A stretch of 64,000 nucleotides of DNA from Flavobacterium erciyesense (GTDB lineage Bacteria > Bacteroidota > Bacteroidia > Flavobacteriales > Flavobacteriaceae): assembly GCF_018069925.1 (NCBI RefSeq), contig NZ_JAGPXB010000004.1, positions 62,001 through 126,000 on the forward strand, written 5' to 3'. The position numbers and the translations under genes were made by a program. The notes under the pieces are model-generated. The model had not been told where the DNA came from, made no database searches, and saw only the letters and a program-made list of their open reading frames with translations. Of this stretch, positions 36,660-45,656 are shown one piece after another. The number at the start of each line of letters is the position of its first letter. Position 1 is the first letter of the stretch.

Positions 36660-37529
36660 CTACTTCCCTACTTTGAACAAAAATTCTTTTTCTTCTTTAG
36701 ACAAACTATCATAACCTGATTGACTAATTTTATCTAAAATAGCATCAATTTGTTGCTGAGATTCATCTTTTATTACAATTCGTGAACTTGTGTTTGTCAC
36801 AGGTTTTTGATACGTTTTATGAACTGCCTTGAACGGTGTTCCTTGTTTCCTCTTCAATCCGTTTACAAAAAAGTTTATTAATTGAGTAACACCTTTTGAT
36901 AAATCAGTACCATTTTGTAAACACTTTATAAAAATGTAACCAAACAATGCTCCGCCTAAATGCGACAAATGGCCTCCCATGTTAGCAGAGCGCAATTGCA
37001 TCAAGTCCATAATTAAAATTACAGCAGTAATATGCCATAATTTGACATTACCAATGATTAATAATCGCAAATCCATCAAAGGATTATAAGTAGTTACTGC
37101 TACTAAAATAGCCATGATAGCAGCTGAAGCGCCAATGATAGGCATACTCACACCCAACAAATAAAACACCAAACAGTACACCAAACCAGCAAAAATGGCA
37201 CTGAGAACGTACAAACCAAATAATTGTTTGCCTGTGAAATAGGTTAAAAATAATCGTCCTGAAAAGTTAAGTACCAATAAATTGAACAAAATGTGCATGA
37301 AATCATTATGAAAGAAGGCATAGGTAAGCAATGACCACGGCTTCCAAAGCAAATCAACAGGATCTGAAGACAAACTTACATACTGCAAGTAATCAATTTG
37401 TACTCCAGCCAAAGAAAGGATTGAAAACAAAAGCCAAGGCAAAACAAAACAAGCGATATTCCAAAAAATGAGTCTGATCACGATGCCACCCATTTTGTAT
37501 TGTAATTTTAAATCATCAATAATCCCCAT
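36660..37529 (-). CDS. Rhomboid-family intramembrane protease (second of pair)
   Basis: A 289-aa polytopic membrane protein with a rhomboid core of six or seven helices and a cytoplasmic C-terminal tail of about 70 residues. The serine motif is GASAA with Ser135, and the histidine is His190 in HLSHLGG. HNDFMHILFNL (about 74-84) forms the L1-helix 2 region. In most active rhomboids the serine motif is GxSG; here the last Gly is Ala, which may reduce activity, although His and Ser are intact. The tail ends in a DUF6576-like region. It follows the first rhomboid by 62 bp, within the mutL operon. Confidence 0.85.
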   Translation of the reverse strand: MGIIDDLKLQYKMGGIVIRLIFWNIACFVLPWLLFSILSLAGVQIDYLQYVSLSSDPVDLLWKPWSLLTYAFFHNDFMHILFNLLVLNFSGRLFLTYFTGKQLFGLYVLSAIFAGLVYCLVFYLLGVSMPIIGASAAIMAILVAVTTYNPLMDLRLLIIGNVKLWHITAVILIMDLMQLRSANMGGHLSHLGGALFGYIFIKCLQNGTDLSKGVTQLINFFVNGLKRKQGTPFKAVHKTYQKPVTNTSSRIVIKDESQQQIDAILDKISQSGYDSLSKEEKEFLFKVGK

Positions 37530-37591
37530 ACGATTTCAGCTATTAAATAAATCGGCATTTAAAAATAATTAATTTCAGGCAAAATGAAAAG

Positions 37592-38347
37592 TTAGTTCCA
37601 ACGATTTTTATTGAATTGATTTTTTTTCCAATACCACATCATAAAAAAACCAACAAGCGCTCCGCCTATGTGCGCAAAATGCCCAATTCCGCTGCCACCA
37701 CCCAAAACTGATTTCCCAACTATTCCTGAATACAAATCCAAAAGTAAAACGGCGGGAACAAAATACTTGGCCTTGATAGGAATTGGCACAAACATCATAA
37801 ACATTTCGACATTTGGGAACATAAAAGCAAAAGCCACCATAACCCCATAAATAGCACCAGATGCACCAACAGCAGTACCACCATAAGCCGAAACAAAATT
37901 ATAGAAAGCAGTTGGAGACATTGCCTCTTGCCATTTTGGATTAACCTGCCCTTGCTGCAACAATTGCATCACCTCTGCTTTTGTAAAACCATTCGAAGCA
38001 AGAGCGTCAATCCCAGATTGGAAGAAATAATAATTTACTCCTGTATGCAGCAAAGCGGCACCTAAACCACAAGAAATATAAAAAAATAAAAACTTGCTAC
38101 TGCCCCAACGTTGTTCAAGAGTCGATCCAAAAGAATACAGCGCAAACATATTGAAAAAAATATGCATAAAACCACCATGCATAAACATGTGCGACAACGG
38201 TTGCCACACTTTAAAATGGGTGTTTTCAGGAAAATATAAAGACAATATTTTATATACAGGCTCAGGCTCACCAAGTAAATACGTTCCTGCAAAAAACAAA
38301 AAATTAATAATAATTAGTTGCTTTACGGTTTCGGTCATATTTCTCAT
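37592..38347 (-). CDS. Rhomboid-family intramembrane serine protease (first of pair)
   Basis: A 251-aa polytopic membrane protease. The canonical serine motif GASGAIYG gives Ser163, and His226 lies in HFAHIGGAL. MHGGFMHIFFNM (about 56-67) is the helix 2 block and the WR-like motif is replaced by EQRWGSSKF (78-86). Its start overlaps the mutL stop by ATGA, so translation is coupled. A second possible start three codons in would avoid the overlap. The partner substrate is unknown. Confidence 0.92.
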   Translation of the reverse strand: MRNMTETVKQLIIINFLFFAGTYLLGEPEPVYKILSLYFPENTHFKVWQPLSHMFMHGGFMHIFFNMFALYSFGSTLEQRWGSSKFLFFYISCGLGAALLHTGVNYYFFQSGIDALASNGFTKAEVMQLLQQGQVNPKWQEAMSPTAFYNFVSAYGGTAVGASGAIYGVMVAFAFMFPNVEMFMMFVPIPIKAKYFVPAVLLLDLYSGIVGKSVLGGGSGIGHFAHIGGALVGFFMMWYWKKNQFNKNRWN

Positions 38348-40185
38348 ACTGCAAATTTTTTATCAAGATCCTCTACACGCATTGTGATAAAGGTCGGTTT
38401 TTGAAATGGGGACACATTAGGCTCCTTGCAAGCAAACAAGCCGTTTACTAAATTTTCTTGCTCTTTCTCGGAGAGATGCGTGCCTGTTTTAACGGCTAGA
38501 CTTTTGGCCATAGACTTGGCAATAGTATCATTTTGACTGAAACTACTATCTGGAATTCCGTCTTGCAAATCACTTAACAATTGCTCTAAAACCATCGAAA
38601 CCTCACTCTCAGTCACATTAACGGGAATCCCCGAAATAACAATATGATCAGTAGCATTGTCATCAAATACAAAACCTGTGTGAACCAATGCTTGTTGCAA
38701 CTCTTTGATTAACTCCATCTCAGTTGTCGAATAAAATAGATTGAGAGGGAAAAGCAATTGCTGACTTGCCGCTTGATTTACCGTCATGTTTACCAAAAAT
38801 TGTTCGTATAAAACTCTTTGGTGCGCACGCTGCTGATCTACAATCACCATTCCGGATTTTATGGACGAGACTATATATTTTTTATGAATTTGATACGTTT
38901 TATGAACGGCTTGCTCCACCTCATCATCGCCAAACAAGGACGACGTTACCTCTTCATTTTCAAAATTCATCTGCCCAACCTCAAAAGTATCTTGCTTAAG
39001 ACCTACATACAAGCTTTCCCAGCTAGCGGTAGGCTCTGTTTTTTTATACGACGAAAAAGACGCTTTTGGTTTTTGCTCTGCAAAAGGATTAAAATTGCCA
39101 TCCACCTGAATGGTTGGTGTTTCGCCAGTCAAATCCTTGTAATGATAAGGCGTATCTAAATTGGCATCTCTATCAAAATCTAAAACTGGAGCAACATTAA
39201 ACTGACCCAAACTGTGTTTGATAGCCGCACGTAGAATAGCATACAAAGCATGTTCATCATCAAACTTGATTTCAGTTTTGGTAGGATGAATATTGATGTC
39301 TATCGTATTTGGTGGCACTTGTAGGTATAAAAAATAACTAGGTTGTGCACCGTCTTTTAAAATCCCATCGTAGGCAGACATGACTGCATGATGCAAATAA
39401 CCGCTTTTGATGTAGCGATCGTTTACGAAGAAAAATTGTTCCCCTCGGCTTTTTTTAGCAAATTCGGGTTTGCTCACAAAACCTTGAATGGTAACGATAT
39501 CTGTTTCTTCCTGCACCGGAACCAATTTTTCGTTGGTTTTTCCAGAAAAAATACCAACAATACGTTGCCTAAAACTTGCTGGAGGCAAATTAAACATCTC
39601 GCTACCATTGTGGTAAAAAGTAAAATAAATAGATGGGTGTGCCAATGCTACGCGCTGAAATTCATCGACAACATGACGAAATTCGACCACATCCGATTTT
39701 AAGAAATTTCGGCGCGCCGGAATATTAAAAAATAAGTTTTTGATAGCAAACGACGTCCCTTTTGGAAGCACCGCCATTTCTTGTGAAACGAACTTACTTC
39801 CTTCAATTATAATATGATGTCCTAACTCCTCTTGATCTTGTTTGGTTTTCAGCTCTACGTGTGCAATTGCAGCGATTGAAGCTAAAGCCTCACCGCGGAA
39901 TCCTTTTGTATGTAGCGAAAACAAATCTTCGGCCAAACGAATTTTTGAAGTAGCATGGCGCTCAAAACACAGGCGCGCATCTGTTACACTCATTCCTTGC
40001 CCGTTATCAATAACTTGCACAAGCGCTTTACCGGCATCTTTAATAATTAATTTGATATCAGTGGCCTTCGCATCAACCGCATTTTCCAGCAATTCCTTCA
40101 CTACTGATGCTGGTCTTTGAACAACTTCACCGGCAGCAATCTGGTTAGCAACATGATCAGGAAGCAATTGAATAATACTCGACAT
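38344..40185 (-). CDS. mutL: DNA mismatch repair protein MutL
   Basis: A 613-aa MutL homologue that links mismatch recognition by MutS to strand incision. The N-terminal GHKL ATPase shows ELLENAVDA (about 31-39), DNGQGM and KGFRGEALASI (about 93-103). The C-terminal dimerisation domain contains a DQQRAHQRVLYEQ motif (near 446-458) where endonuclease-type MutL usually has DQHA-x2-E-x4-E, so the catalytic form here is altered. It opens the operon with two rhomboids and the EEP protein. A -7 box lies 52 bp upstream. Confidence 0.96.
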   Translation of the reverse strand: MSSIIQLLPDHVANQIAAGEVVQRPASVVKELLENAVDAKATDIKLIIKDAGKALVQVIDNGQGMSVTDARLCFERHATSKIRLAEDLFSLHTKGFRGEALASIAAIAHVELKTKQDQEELGHHIIIEGSKFVSQEMAVLPKGTSFAIKNLFFNIPARRNFLKSDVVEFRHVVDEFQRVALAHPSIYFTFYHNGSEMFNLPPASFRQRIVGIFSGKTNEKLVPVQEETDIVTIQGFVSKPEFAKKSRGEQFFFVNDRYIKSGYLHHAVMSAYDGILKDGAQPSYFLYLQVPPNTIDINIHPTKTEIKFDDEHALYAILRAAIKHSLGQFNVAPVLDFDRDANLDTPYHYKDLTGETPTIQVDGNFNPFAEQKPKASFSSYKKTEPTASWESLYVGLKQDTFEVGQMNFENEEVTSSLFGDDEVEQAVHKTYQIHKKYIVSSIKSGMVIVDQQRAHQRVLYEQFLVNMTVNQAASQQLLFPLNLFYSTTEMELIKELQQALVHTGFVFDDNATDHIVISGIPVNVTESEVSMVLEQLLSDLQDGIPDSSFSQNDTIAKSMAKSLAVKTGTHLSEKEQENLVNGLFACKEPNVSPFQKPTFITMRVEDLDKKFAV

Positions 40186-40236
40186 TAAAAAAATAGATTT
40201 AAAAGTTGGTGGTTTATTTTTTTAAACCAAGAGGCA

Positions 40237-40244
40237 CAAATTTA
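40237..40244 (-). promoter_or_regulatory. Candidate -7 box of mutL
   Basis: TAAATTTG on the - strand, 52 bp upstream of the mutL start. Confidence 0.4.
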
Positions 40245-40284
40245 AGGAAATTATAGCTGCAAAGGACTACTTTGCACTCTTAAA

Positions 40285-40326
40285 TAAAACAAAAAACCCA
40301 TACTGTTTTTGCAACAATATGGGTTT
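40285..40326 (-). terminator. Terminator of ribH
   Basis: AAACCCATA pairs with TATGGGTTT and, on the - strand, is followed by a T-rich stretch. It separates ribH from mutL. Confidence 0.75.
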
Positions 40327-40347
40327 CTGGGAACTTATAAAATAATT

Positions 40348-40920
40348 TTATTCTTCTAGTTTTAGCGTTCCATCTTCAATTTGCAAAGCGGCAGCGGCTA
40401 ATTTTGGCTGATGATTGAATTGGTGTTGTAAAGTAGCTTGCTGACGAATGTAGGCCATTTTAATCGCTGCAATAGCTGCTTCGGTACCTTTGTTTCCATG
40501 TACACCACCACTTCTATCAAGAGACTGCTGCATGGTATTATCGGTTAAAACACAAAATATAACCGGAATATCAGTTTGAATATTCAAATCTTTAATACCT
40601 TGAGTAACGCCTTCACAAACAAAATCAAAGTGTTTTGTTTGACCTTGAATGACACAACCAATAGCGATAACAGCATCTACATTTTGAGTTTGCAACATTT
40701 TTTTAGAACCATAAATAAGTTCAAAACTTCCAGGAACATTCCAACGCACAATATTCGCCTGAGGAACTTCATTTTCAATCAATGCTTGATAAGCGCCATT
40801 GAACAGGCCTTCGGTAATTACTTCGTTCCATTCTGCAACCACAATTCCGAATCGAAAATTACTTGCATCAGGAATTGCACTTTTGTCGTAATCAGATAAA
40901 TTTTTATTTTCAGTAGCCAT
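40348..40920 (-). CDS. ribH: 6,7-Dimethyl-8-ribityllumazine synthase
   Basis: Penultimate enzyme of riboflavin synthesis, joining 5-amino-6-ribitylaminouracil with dihydroxybutanone phosphate. At 190 aa it is slightly longer than the usual 155 because of N- and C-terminal extensions. Family motifs are AEWNEVITEG (about 29-38), VPGSFEL (about 62-68), AIGCVIQGQTKHFDFVC (about 85-101) with the catalytic His, and FCVLTDNTMQQ. It lies 128 bp behind the TPR gene and is probably co-transcribed with it. No other rib genes are in the window. Confidence 0.96.
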   Translation of the reverse strand: MATENKNLSDYDKSAIPDASNFRFGIVVAEWNEVITEGLFNGAYQALIENEVPQANIVRWNVPGSFELIYGSKKMLQTQNVDAVIAIGCVIQGQTKHFDFVCEGVTQGIKDLNIQTDIPVIFCVLTDNTMQQSLDRSGGVHGNKGTEAAIAAIKMAYIRQQATLQHQFNHQPKLAAAALQIEDGTLKLEE

Positions 40921-41048
40921 AAAGGTTAATTTTATTGTATGATTTTAAAAGTTAAAGATACGAGAGAAGGCTAGAAGTTACAAGGATTAAGATGAAAATC
41001 TTAAAGCCAATGCAACCACTAACCTTCGCTATGTATTGTAAGTAAAAC

Positions 41049-41825
41049 TTACTGAGACAATCCGATCAATACATCAACAGATGCTGCTTCTGGAGTTGCT
41101 TCGTAATTTTCTTTAATATCTGTAAAATACTTCAAGGCATCCGCTTTGTTACCAAGAGCTAATGCTACTTTACCAGCTTTTAGCAAAAAGCGTGGTGTAG
41201 TAAAGTCGTTTTTATTCATTTCAGCTGCTTTGATGTAATACTCTAAAGCCTCTTTTTGTTGATTCTTTTGTGAATAAGCATCTCCAATTGCTCCTTTAGC
41301 CAAAGCTGAAAGCACGATATCATCTGATGAAAATTTGTTTAAATAATCAATAGCTTCTGTGTACTTTCCAGTGTTTAGGTAAGCGACACCTGCGTAGTAG
41401 TTCGCTAAATTACCGGCAGCTGTACCAGAATACTCATCCGCTAATTTTACAAATCCAAATTTTCCTTCAGATCCGTTCAAAGCTAATTTGTATAATGAGT
41501 CGCTCGCTACACCATCGGTAGCTTTTTGAAAGTTTTGTTGTGCAACAAACATTTCATTAGCAGCTTCATCCTCTTTTGGAGCAGCAATAAATCGTTGGTA
41601 AGCCAAGTAACCAATAGTTACAATAGCTGCGGCAGCAACAAATCCTAGAATAACTTTCTGATTTTTAGCAACAAAATCTTCCGTTTTGGATGCAGTCTCG
41701 TCTAATTTAGAAAATACTTCGGCAGTTGTACTGTCTTTATCATCAATAACCACTGCTTCTACTGCTTCTTCCTTAACTTCTTTTTCTTTTGGTACTTTAT
41801 ATCCTCTCTTATTGTAAGTTGCCAT
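41049..41825 (-). CDS. TPR membrane protein
   Basis: A 258-aa protein with a lysine- and glutamate-rich cytoplasmic N-terminus, one membrane helix (about 58-79) and a periplasmic TPR domain of several helix pairs (about 100-258; GVAYLNTGKYTEAIDYL is one clear unit). The layout is that of YfgM-like proteins, which act with the Sec translocon chaperone PpiD, but orthology is not certain. Downstream is ribH; upstream, divergently, is recF. A good promoter lies 22 bp upstream. Confidence 0.85.
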   Translation of the reverse strand: MATYNKRGYKVPKEKEVKEEAVEAVVIDDKDSTTAEVFSKLDETASKTEDFVAKNQKVILGFVAAAAIVTIGYLAYQRFIAAPKEDEAANEMFVAQQNFQKATDGVASDSLYKLALNGSEGKFGFVKLADEYSGTAAGNLANYYAGVAYLNTGKYTEAIDYLNKFSSDDIVLSALAKGAIGDAYSQKNQQKEALEYYIKAAEMNKNDFTTPRFLLKAGKVALALGNKADALKYFTDIKENYEATPEAASVDVLIGLSQ

Positions 41826-41847
41826 TTCAATTTAATTTAGTGAGTGG

Positions 41848-41880
41848 CAAAAATAAAATTTTTATTCAAACCCACACAAA
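41848..41880 (-). promoter_or_regulatory. Promoter of the TPR gene
   Basis: On the - strand, TTTG (41877-41880), a 21-bp spacer and TATTTTTG (41848-41855). Confidence 0.5.
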
Positions 41881-42061
41881 AAAATAGGTTTTATATTAAA
41901 AAATTTTAGAATGTACTGAAACAGCCTCAAAACCTTGCATTATTTCCGCTTCAAAGACCAACAAAAAGAAAGTTATATGGATAATTTTCGATAATTTGCA
42001 CCCGTTTTCAAAGCCAAAAAAATACTCTTGAAAGCAAACAATACCAGCACAAGCACCACTC

Positions 42062-43141
42062 ATGTATTTAAAAAAGATTTCGTTATTCAATTATAAAAAT
42101 TTCTCTGAAGTCAGTTTTAGTTTCGACCATAAAATCAATTGTTTTGTGGGTAAAAACGGAATTGGCAAAACCAATGTATTAGATGCTATTTACCATTTGG
42201 CCTATGGCAAGAGTTATTTTAACCCGCTTGCGGTACAAAATATCAAGCATGGCGAGGACTTTTTTGTGATTGATGCCGAATTTGAGAAAAACGATCGCAC
42301 CGAGCAAATTGTTTGCAGTTTAAAAAAAGGTCAAAAAAAAGTTTTAAAGCGCAATGGTAAGGCTTACGACAAATTTTCGGATCATATCGGTTTTATTCCG
42401 CTTGTGATTATTTCCCCGGCAGATCGCGATTTAATTGTTGAGGGCAGCGAAACCCGTCGCAAGTTTATGGACAGCGTGATCTCTCAATTGGATGCGCAGT
42501 ACTTGCAACAGTTAATTCATTATCAAAAAGTAATTAGCCAGCGCAATGCTTTGTTGAAATATTTTGCGTTGAATCATGTTTTTGATGCGGATACCTTATC
42601 TATATATAATGAGCAGCTAGAGCAGTACGGTAGTTCTATTTTCGAAAAAAGGACAGCTTTTATAGAACAGTTTGTTCCTATTTTTAACAAACACCATCGA
42701 GCCATAACAGGATCACAAGAAACCGTTCAATTAAAATACGAGAGCCATTTAGAAACTAAAAATTTATTGCAACTTTTGGCTGAAAACCTTGGCAAAGACC
42801 GTGCATTACAGTACACCTCTGTTGGTATTCACAAAGACGATTTGTCATTTTGTATTGACGAGCATCCGATTAAAAAATTTGGATCACAAGGCCAGCAAAA
42901 ATCCTACTTGATTGCTTTGAAGTTGGCTCAATTTGAATTTTTAAAAAAGCAAAGTGGCGTAAAACCACTGCTTCTATTTGATGATATTTTTGATAAGTTA
43001 GATGAAACTCGCGTTGGAAAAATAATTGAAATGGTCAACAGCGATACATTTGGCCAATTATTTATTTCAGATACGCATTCGGAACGCACTGAGGCAATTG
43101 TAAAATCGACCTTGCAAACGTATTCTATTTTTAATTTATAA
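42062..43141 (+). CDS. recF: DNA replication and repair protein RecF
   Basis: A 359-aa SMC-like ATPase that helps load RecA at gapped DNA. Walker [10 protein letters not shown] is at 30-38. The ABC signature is [16 protein letters not shown] (about 275-290), followed by Walker [13 protein letters not shown] (about 301-312). The N-terminus [12 protein letters not shown] is typical. It is not next to dnaN or gyrB here, unlike in many bacteria; that is common in Bacteroidetes. It is divergent from the TPR gene with a 236-bp gap. Confidence 0.97.
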   Translation: MYLKKISLFNYKNFSEVSFSFDHKINCFVGKNGIGKTNVLDAIYHLAYGKSYFNPLAVQNIKHGEDFFVIDAEFEKNDRTEQIVCSLKKGQKKVLKRNGKAYDKFSDHIGFIPLVIISPADRDLIVEGSETRRKFMDSVISQLDAQYLQQLIHYQKVISQRNALLKYFALNHVFDADTLSIYNEQLEQYGSSIFEKRTAFIEQFVPIFNKHHRAITGSQETVQLKYESHLETKNLLQLLAENLGKDRALQYTSVGIHKDDLSFCIDEHPIKKFGSQGQQKSYLIALKLAQFEFLKKQSGVKPLLLFDDIFDKLDETRVGKIIEMVNSDTFGQLFISDTHSERTEAIVKSTLQTYSIFNL

Positions 43142-43212
43142 CGTTACATTTAATCTTACACACAGTAAGATAATCGAGAAAATCCGTATTTTAGCCTAAA
43201 TAAATAGCAACC

Positions 43213-43905
43213 ATGAATTACAAGTCATTTCTTTTACTATTAGTTTTCACATTTATTTCTTGTTCGGGTCAAACTTCTAAAAACGCTAAAAAGTTAGCCG
43301 CTACAGAATTTGCAGAAAAATTAGCTACAACACCAAATGCACAGCTAATAGATGTTCGTACACCGTCTGAATTCGCCGCAGACCATCTTGACAATGCCAA
43401 AAACATCAACTGGATGGGAACCGATTTCACAACACAAGTAGCAACACTTGACAAGTCAAAACCTGTTTTTGTGTATTGCAAAAGCGGAGGTCGCAGTGAA
43501 AGTGCCGCTGAAAAACTTGAGCAATTAGGATTTACCACTATCTACGAACTACAAGGAGGTATCTTAAAATGGGATGCCGCAGGATTATCAAAACCTTCTG
43601 GTAAAATAATGGGTATGACTCAAGACCAATACAAGCAACTTTTGCAATCTAATCAAAAAGTATTAATCAATTTTTACGCAGAGTGGTGCGCGCCATGCAA
43701 AAAAATGGCACCCTATGTTACGGCCATGCAAAAAGAGAAAGGAGCCACAACAATCATAAGACTTGATGCCGATGCAAACAAAACACTTATGACCGAACTT
43801 AAAATTAGCGAATTACCTACTATATTACTGTATGACAACCAAGCTTTAGTTTGGAGACAATCAGGTTTTGTGAGTGAGGAAGATTTAAGAAAACAAATAC
43901 AGTAG
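43213..43905 (+). CDS. Rhodanese-thioredoxin fusion lipoprotein
   Basis: A 230-aa lipoprotein with lipobox FISC (Cys17). The first domain is a rhodanese (about 30-125) with catalytic Cys89 in YCKSGGRS, and the second is a thioredoxin (about 130-230) with the redox pair C159 and C162 in WCAPC. A rhodanese moves sulfane sulfur and a thioredoxin reduces disulfides, so the fusion may handle oxidised or persulfidated thiols in the periplasm. Both active sites are intact. It is followed after 4 bp by the DUF2461 gene, so co-transcription is likely. Confidence 0.92.
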   Translation: MNYKSFLLLLVFTFISCSGQTSKNAKKLAATEFAEKLATTPNAQLIDVRTPSEFAADHLDNAKNINWMGTDFTTQVATLDKSKPVFVYCKSGGRSESAAEKLEQLGFTTIYELQGGILKWDAAGLSKPSGKIMGMTQDQYKQLLQSNQKVLINFYAEWCAPCKKMAPYVTAMQKEKGATTIIRLDADANKTLMTELKISELPTILLYDNQALVWRQSGFVSEEDLRKQIQ

Positions 43906-43909
43906 CACA

Positions 43910-44581
43910 ATGCTTTCAAAAAACACACTCGCTTTTTTAGATGATTTAAAAGCCAACAACAACAGAGATTGGTTTTTAGATCATAAAAAACAATACGAAG
44001 CTTTCAAAAAAGATTATCAAAATATGGTAGCCACTTTACTGGATGTCATGAAACCTTTGGATCCTACTTTAGAAATGCTGGAGGTTAAAAATTGTACATT
44101 CCGCATCAATCGTGACATCCGATTTTCAAAAGATAAAACACCATACAAATCGCATTTAGGCATTTGGCTTTCATCTGGAGGAAAAGGCATCACCCGTTCC
44201 GGATATTACATTCACTTAGAAAATGGTGCTAGTTTTATTGCTGGCGGCTTGTATTGTCCTGAAGCTGAAGATTTAAAAAAAATGCGCAAGGAAATCGCTT
44301 TTTTTTATGACGATCTTGAAGCTATATTACAAGAAAAAAACTTCAAAAAAGAATTTGGAGATTTTGATCGCGACGAAAAAAACACCTTGAAAAATCCACC
44401 TCGCGGTTACGAAAAAGAGCATCCAGCCATTGAATTTTTAAAATTAAAAAGTTTTGAAACTTCACAAAAAATAGATTTTCAAGCAGCCTCACAACCTGAT
44501 TTTGTAACTACTGTGGCTCACAAATTAATTCTCTTAAAACCGTTGAACGATTTTATAAATAGAGCTTTAACCTCCGAATAG
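43910..44581 (+). CDS. DUF2461 family protein
   Basis: A 223-aa soluble protein of DUF2461 (TIGR02453 family), of unknown function. Diagnostic blocks are LAFLDDLKANNNRDWFLDHKKQYE at the start (core NNRDWF, 22-27), FRINRDIRFSKDKTPYKSH (about 63-81; core RDIRFSKDKTPYK) and the later NPPRGYEKEHP. Length is normal. The start follows the fusion lipoprotein by 4 bp and it ends 6 bp before a glycosyltransferase gene, so the whole block from 43213 may be one transcript. Confidence 0.88.
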   Translation: MLSKNTLAFLDDLKANNNRDWFLDHKKQYEAFKKDYQNMVATLLDVMKPLDPTLEMLEVKNCTFRINRDIRFSKDKTPYKSHLGIWLSSGGKGITRSGYYIHLENGASFIAGGLYCPEAEDLKKMRKEIAFFYDDLEAILQEKNFKKEFGDFDRDEKNTLKNPPRGYEKEHPAIEFLKLKSFETSQKIDFQAASQPDFVTTVAHKLILLKPLNDFINRALTSE

Positions 44582-44587
44582 TGCGAA

Positions 44588-45655
44588 ATGGCTAAAAGAA
44601 AAATACTTTTTCTTGGAGAATCTTACCGAGCCGATGCCATGACATGGATCAAAGGTTTACAAGAATTTGGAGATTTTGAAATGATAACTTGGGAGCTAAA
44701 AACCCCAAGCAATTCTTTTTACAACAGAGTTTTACGAATTCTGGAATACAAATTAGCCATTTTTAAAATTAAAAAATTAATTCGAGCGGAACAGCCTGAT
44801 ATGATCATTGCTGAACGCACTACAAGTTATGGATTTCTAGCTGCGCTATCCAACTTAAAACCAATAGCTATTGCGCAACAAGGCAGAACTGATTTGTGGC
44901 CAGAAAACTCAATCCTCTTGCCCTTAAAAAAAGTGATCCAAAACTATGCTTTTCAAAAAGCAGATTTAATTCATGCGTGGGGTCCTGTTATGACACATTC
45001 TATGATTGCTGCAAAGGTTGATATGAATAAGGTGCTGATACTACCTAAAGGAATCGATTTACAGAATTTTAGCAATAACAACACTGCCAATCCACAAAAA
45101 ATACAAGCCATTGTTACGCGCTCACTGTTGCCAGAATACCGTCATGATATTATCTTAAAAGCTTTTGCTATTATCAACCAGAAGGGTTTCGATTTCGTAC
45201 TTACTATTATTGGTGATGGTACCCAACTCGAAAAATTAAAGAATCTAGCAAAACATTTAAATATAGATACTAAAGTTCATTTTATAGGACGCATTCACAA
45301 TTCACAATTGCCACAACTGTTGCAACAGTCAAATTTTTATATCAGCATGCCCATTACAGAGGGCGTTTCGGCTTCTTTATTTGAAGCGATGGCAAGCCAG
45401 TGTTATCCTATTGTTACTGATATACCAGGCAACCAAAGTTGGATTACTCATCGAAAAAACGGACAATTAATACCTGTTGATGATTATATAAGTCTCGCCA
45501 ACGAACTTATTTGGGCCTTTGAACAGCCTGAATATCGTACACAGGCGGTTTTGCAAAACAGATTGTTTTTGGAACAAAATGCAAATTATGCCACGAACAT
45601 GAAAATTATTGCAAAAAAATACCACGAACTAATAAACACAAATAGCCCCAAGTAA
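44588..45655 (+). CDS. Glycosyltransferase family 4
   Basis: A 355-aa GT-B enzyme. The N-terminal domain begins KILFLGESY. The C-terminal donor site has PITEGVSASLFEAMASQCYPIV (about 257-278), an E-x7-E motif, and further on PGNQSWI. There is no signal peptide. It precedes asnB by one base, a tight pair often seen in surface polysaccharide loci where an amidotransferase modifies a sugar or uronic acid; here no other polysaccharide genes adjoin. Substrate unknown. Confidence 0.85.
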   Translation: MAKRKILFLGESYRADAMTWIKGLQEFGDFEMITWELKTPSNSFYNRVLRILEYKLAIFKIKKLIRAEQPDMIIAERTTSYGFLAALSNLKPIAIAQQGRTDLWPENSILLPLKKVIQNYAFQKADLIHAWGPVMTHSMIAAKVDMNKVLILPKGIDLQNFSNNNTANPQKIQAIVTRSLLPEYRHDIILKAFAIINQKGFDFVLTIIGDGTQLEKLKNLAKHLNIDTKVHFIGRIHNSQLPQLLQQSNFYISMPITEGVSASLFEAMASQCYPIVTDIPGNQSWITHRKNGQLIPVDDYISLANELIWAFEQPEYRTQAVLQNRLFLEQNANYATNMKIIAKKYHELINTNSPK

Positions 45656-45656
45656 A

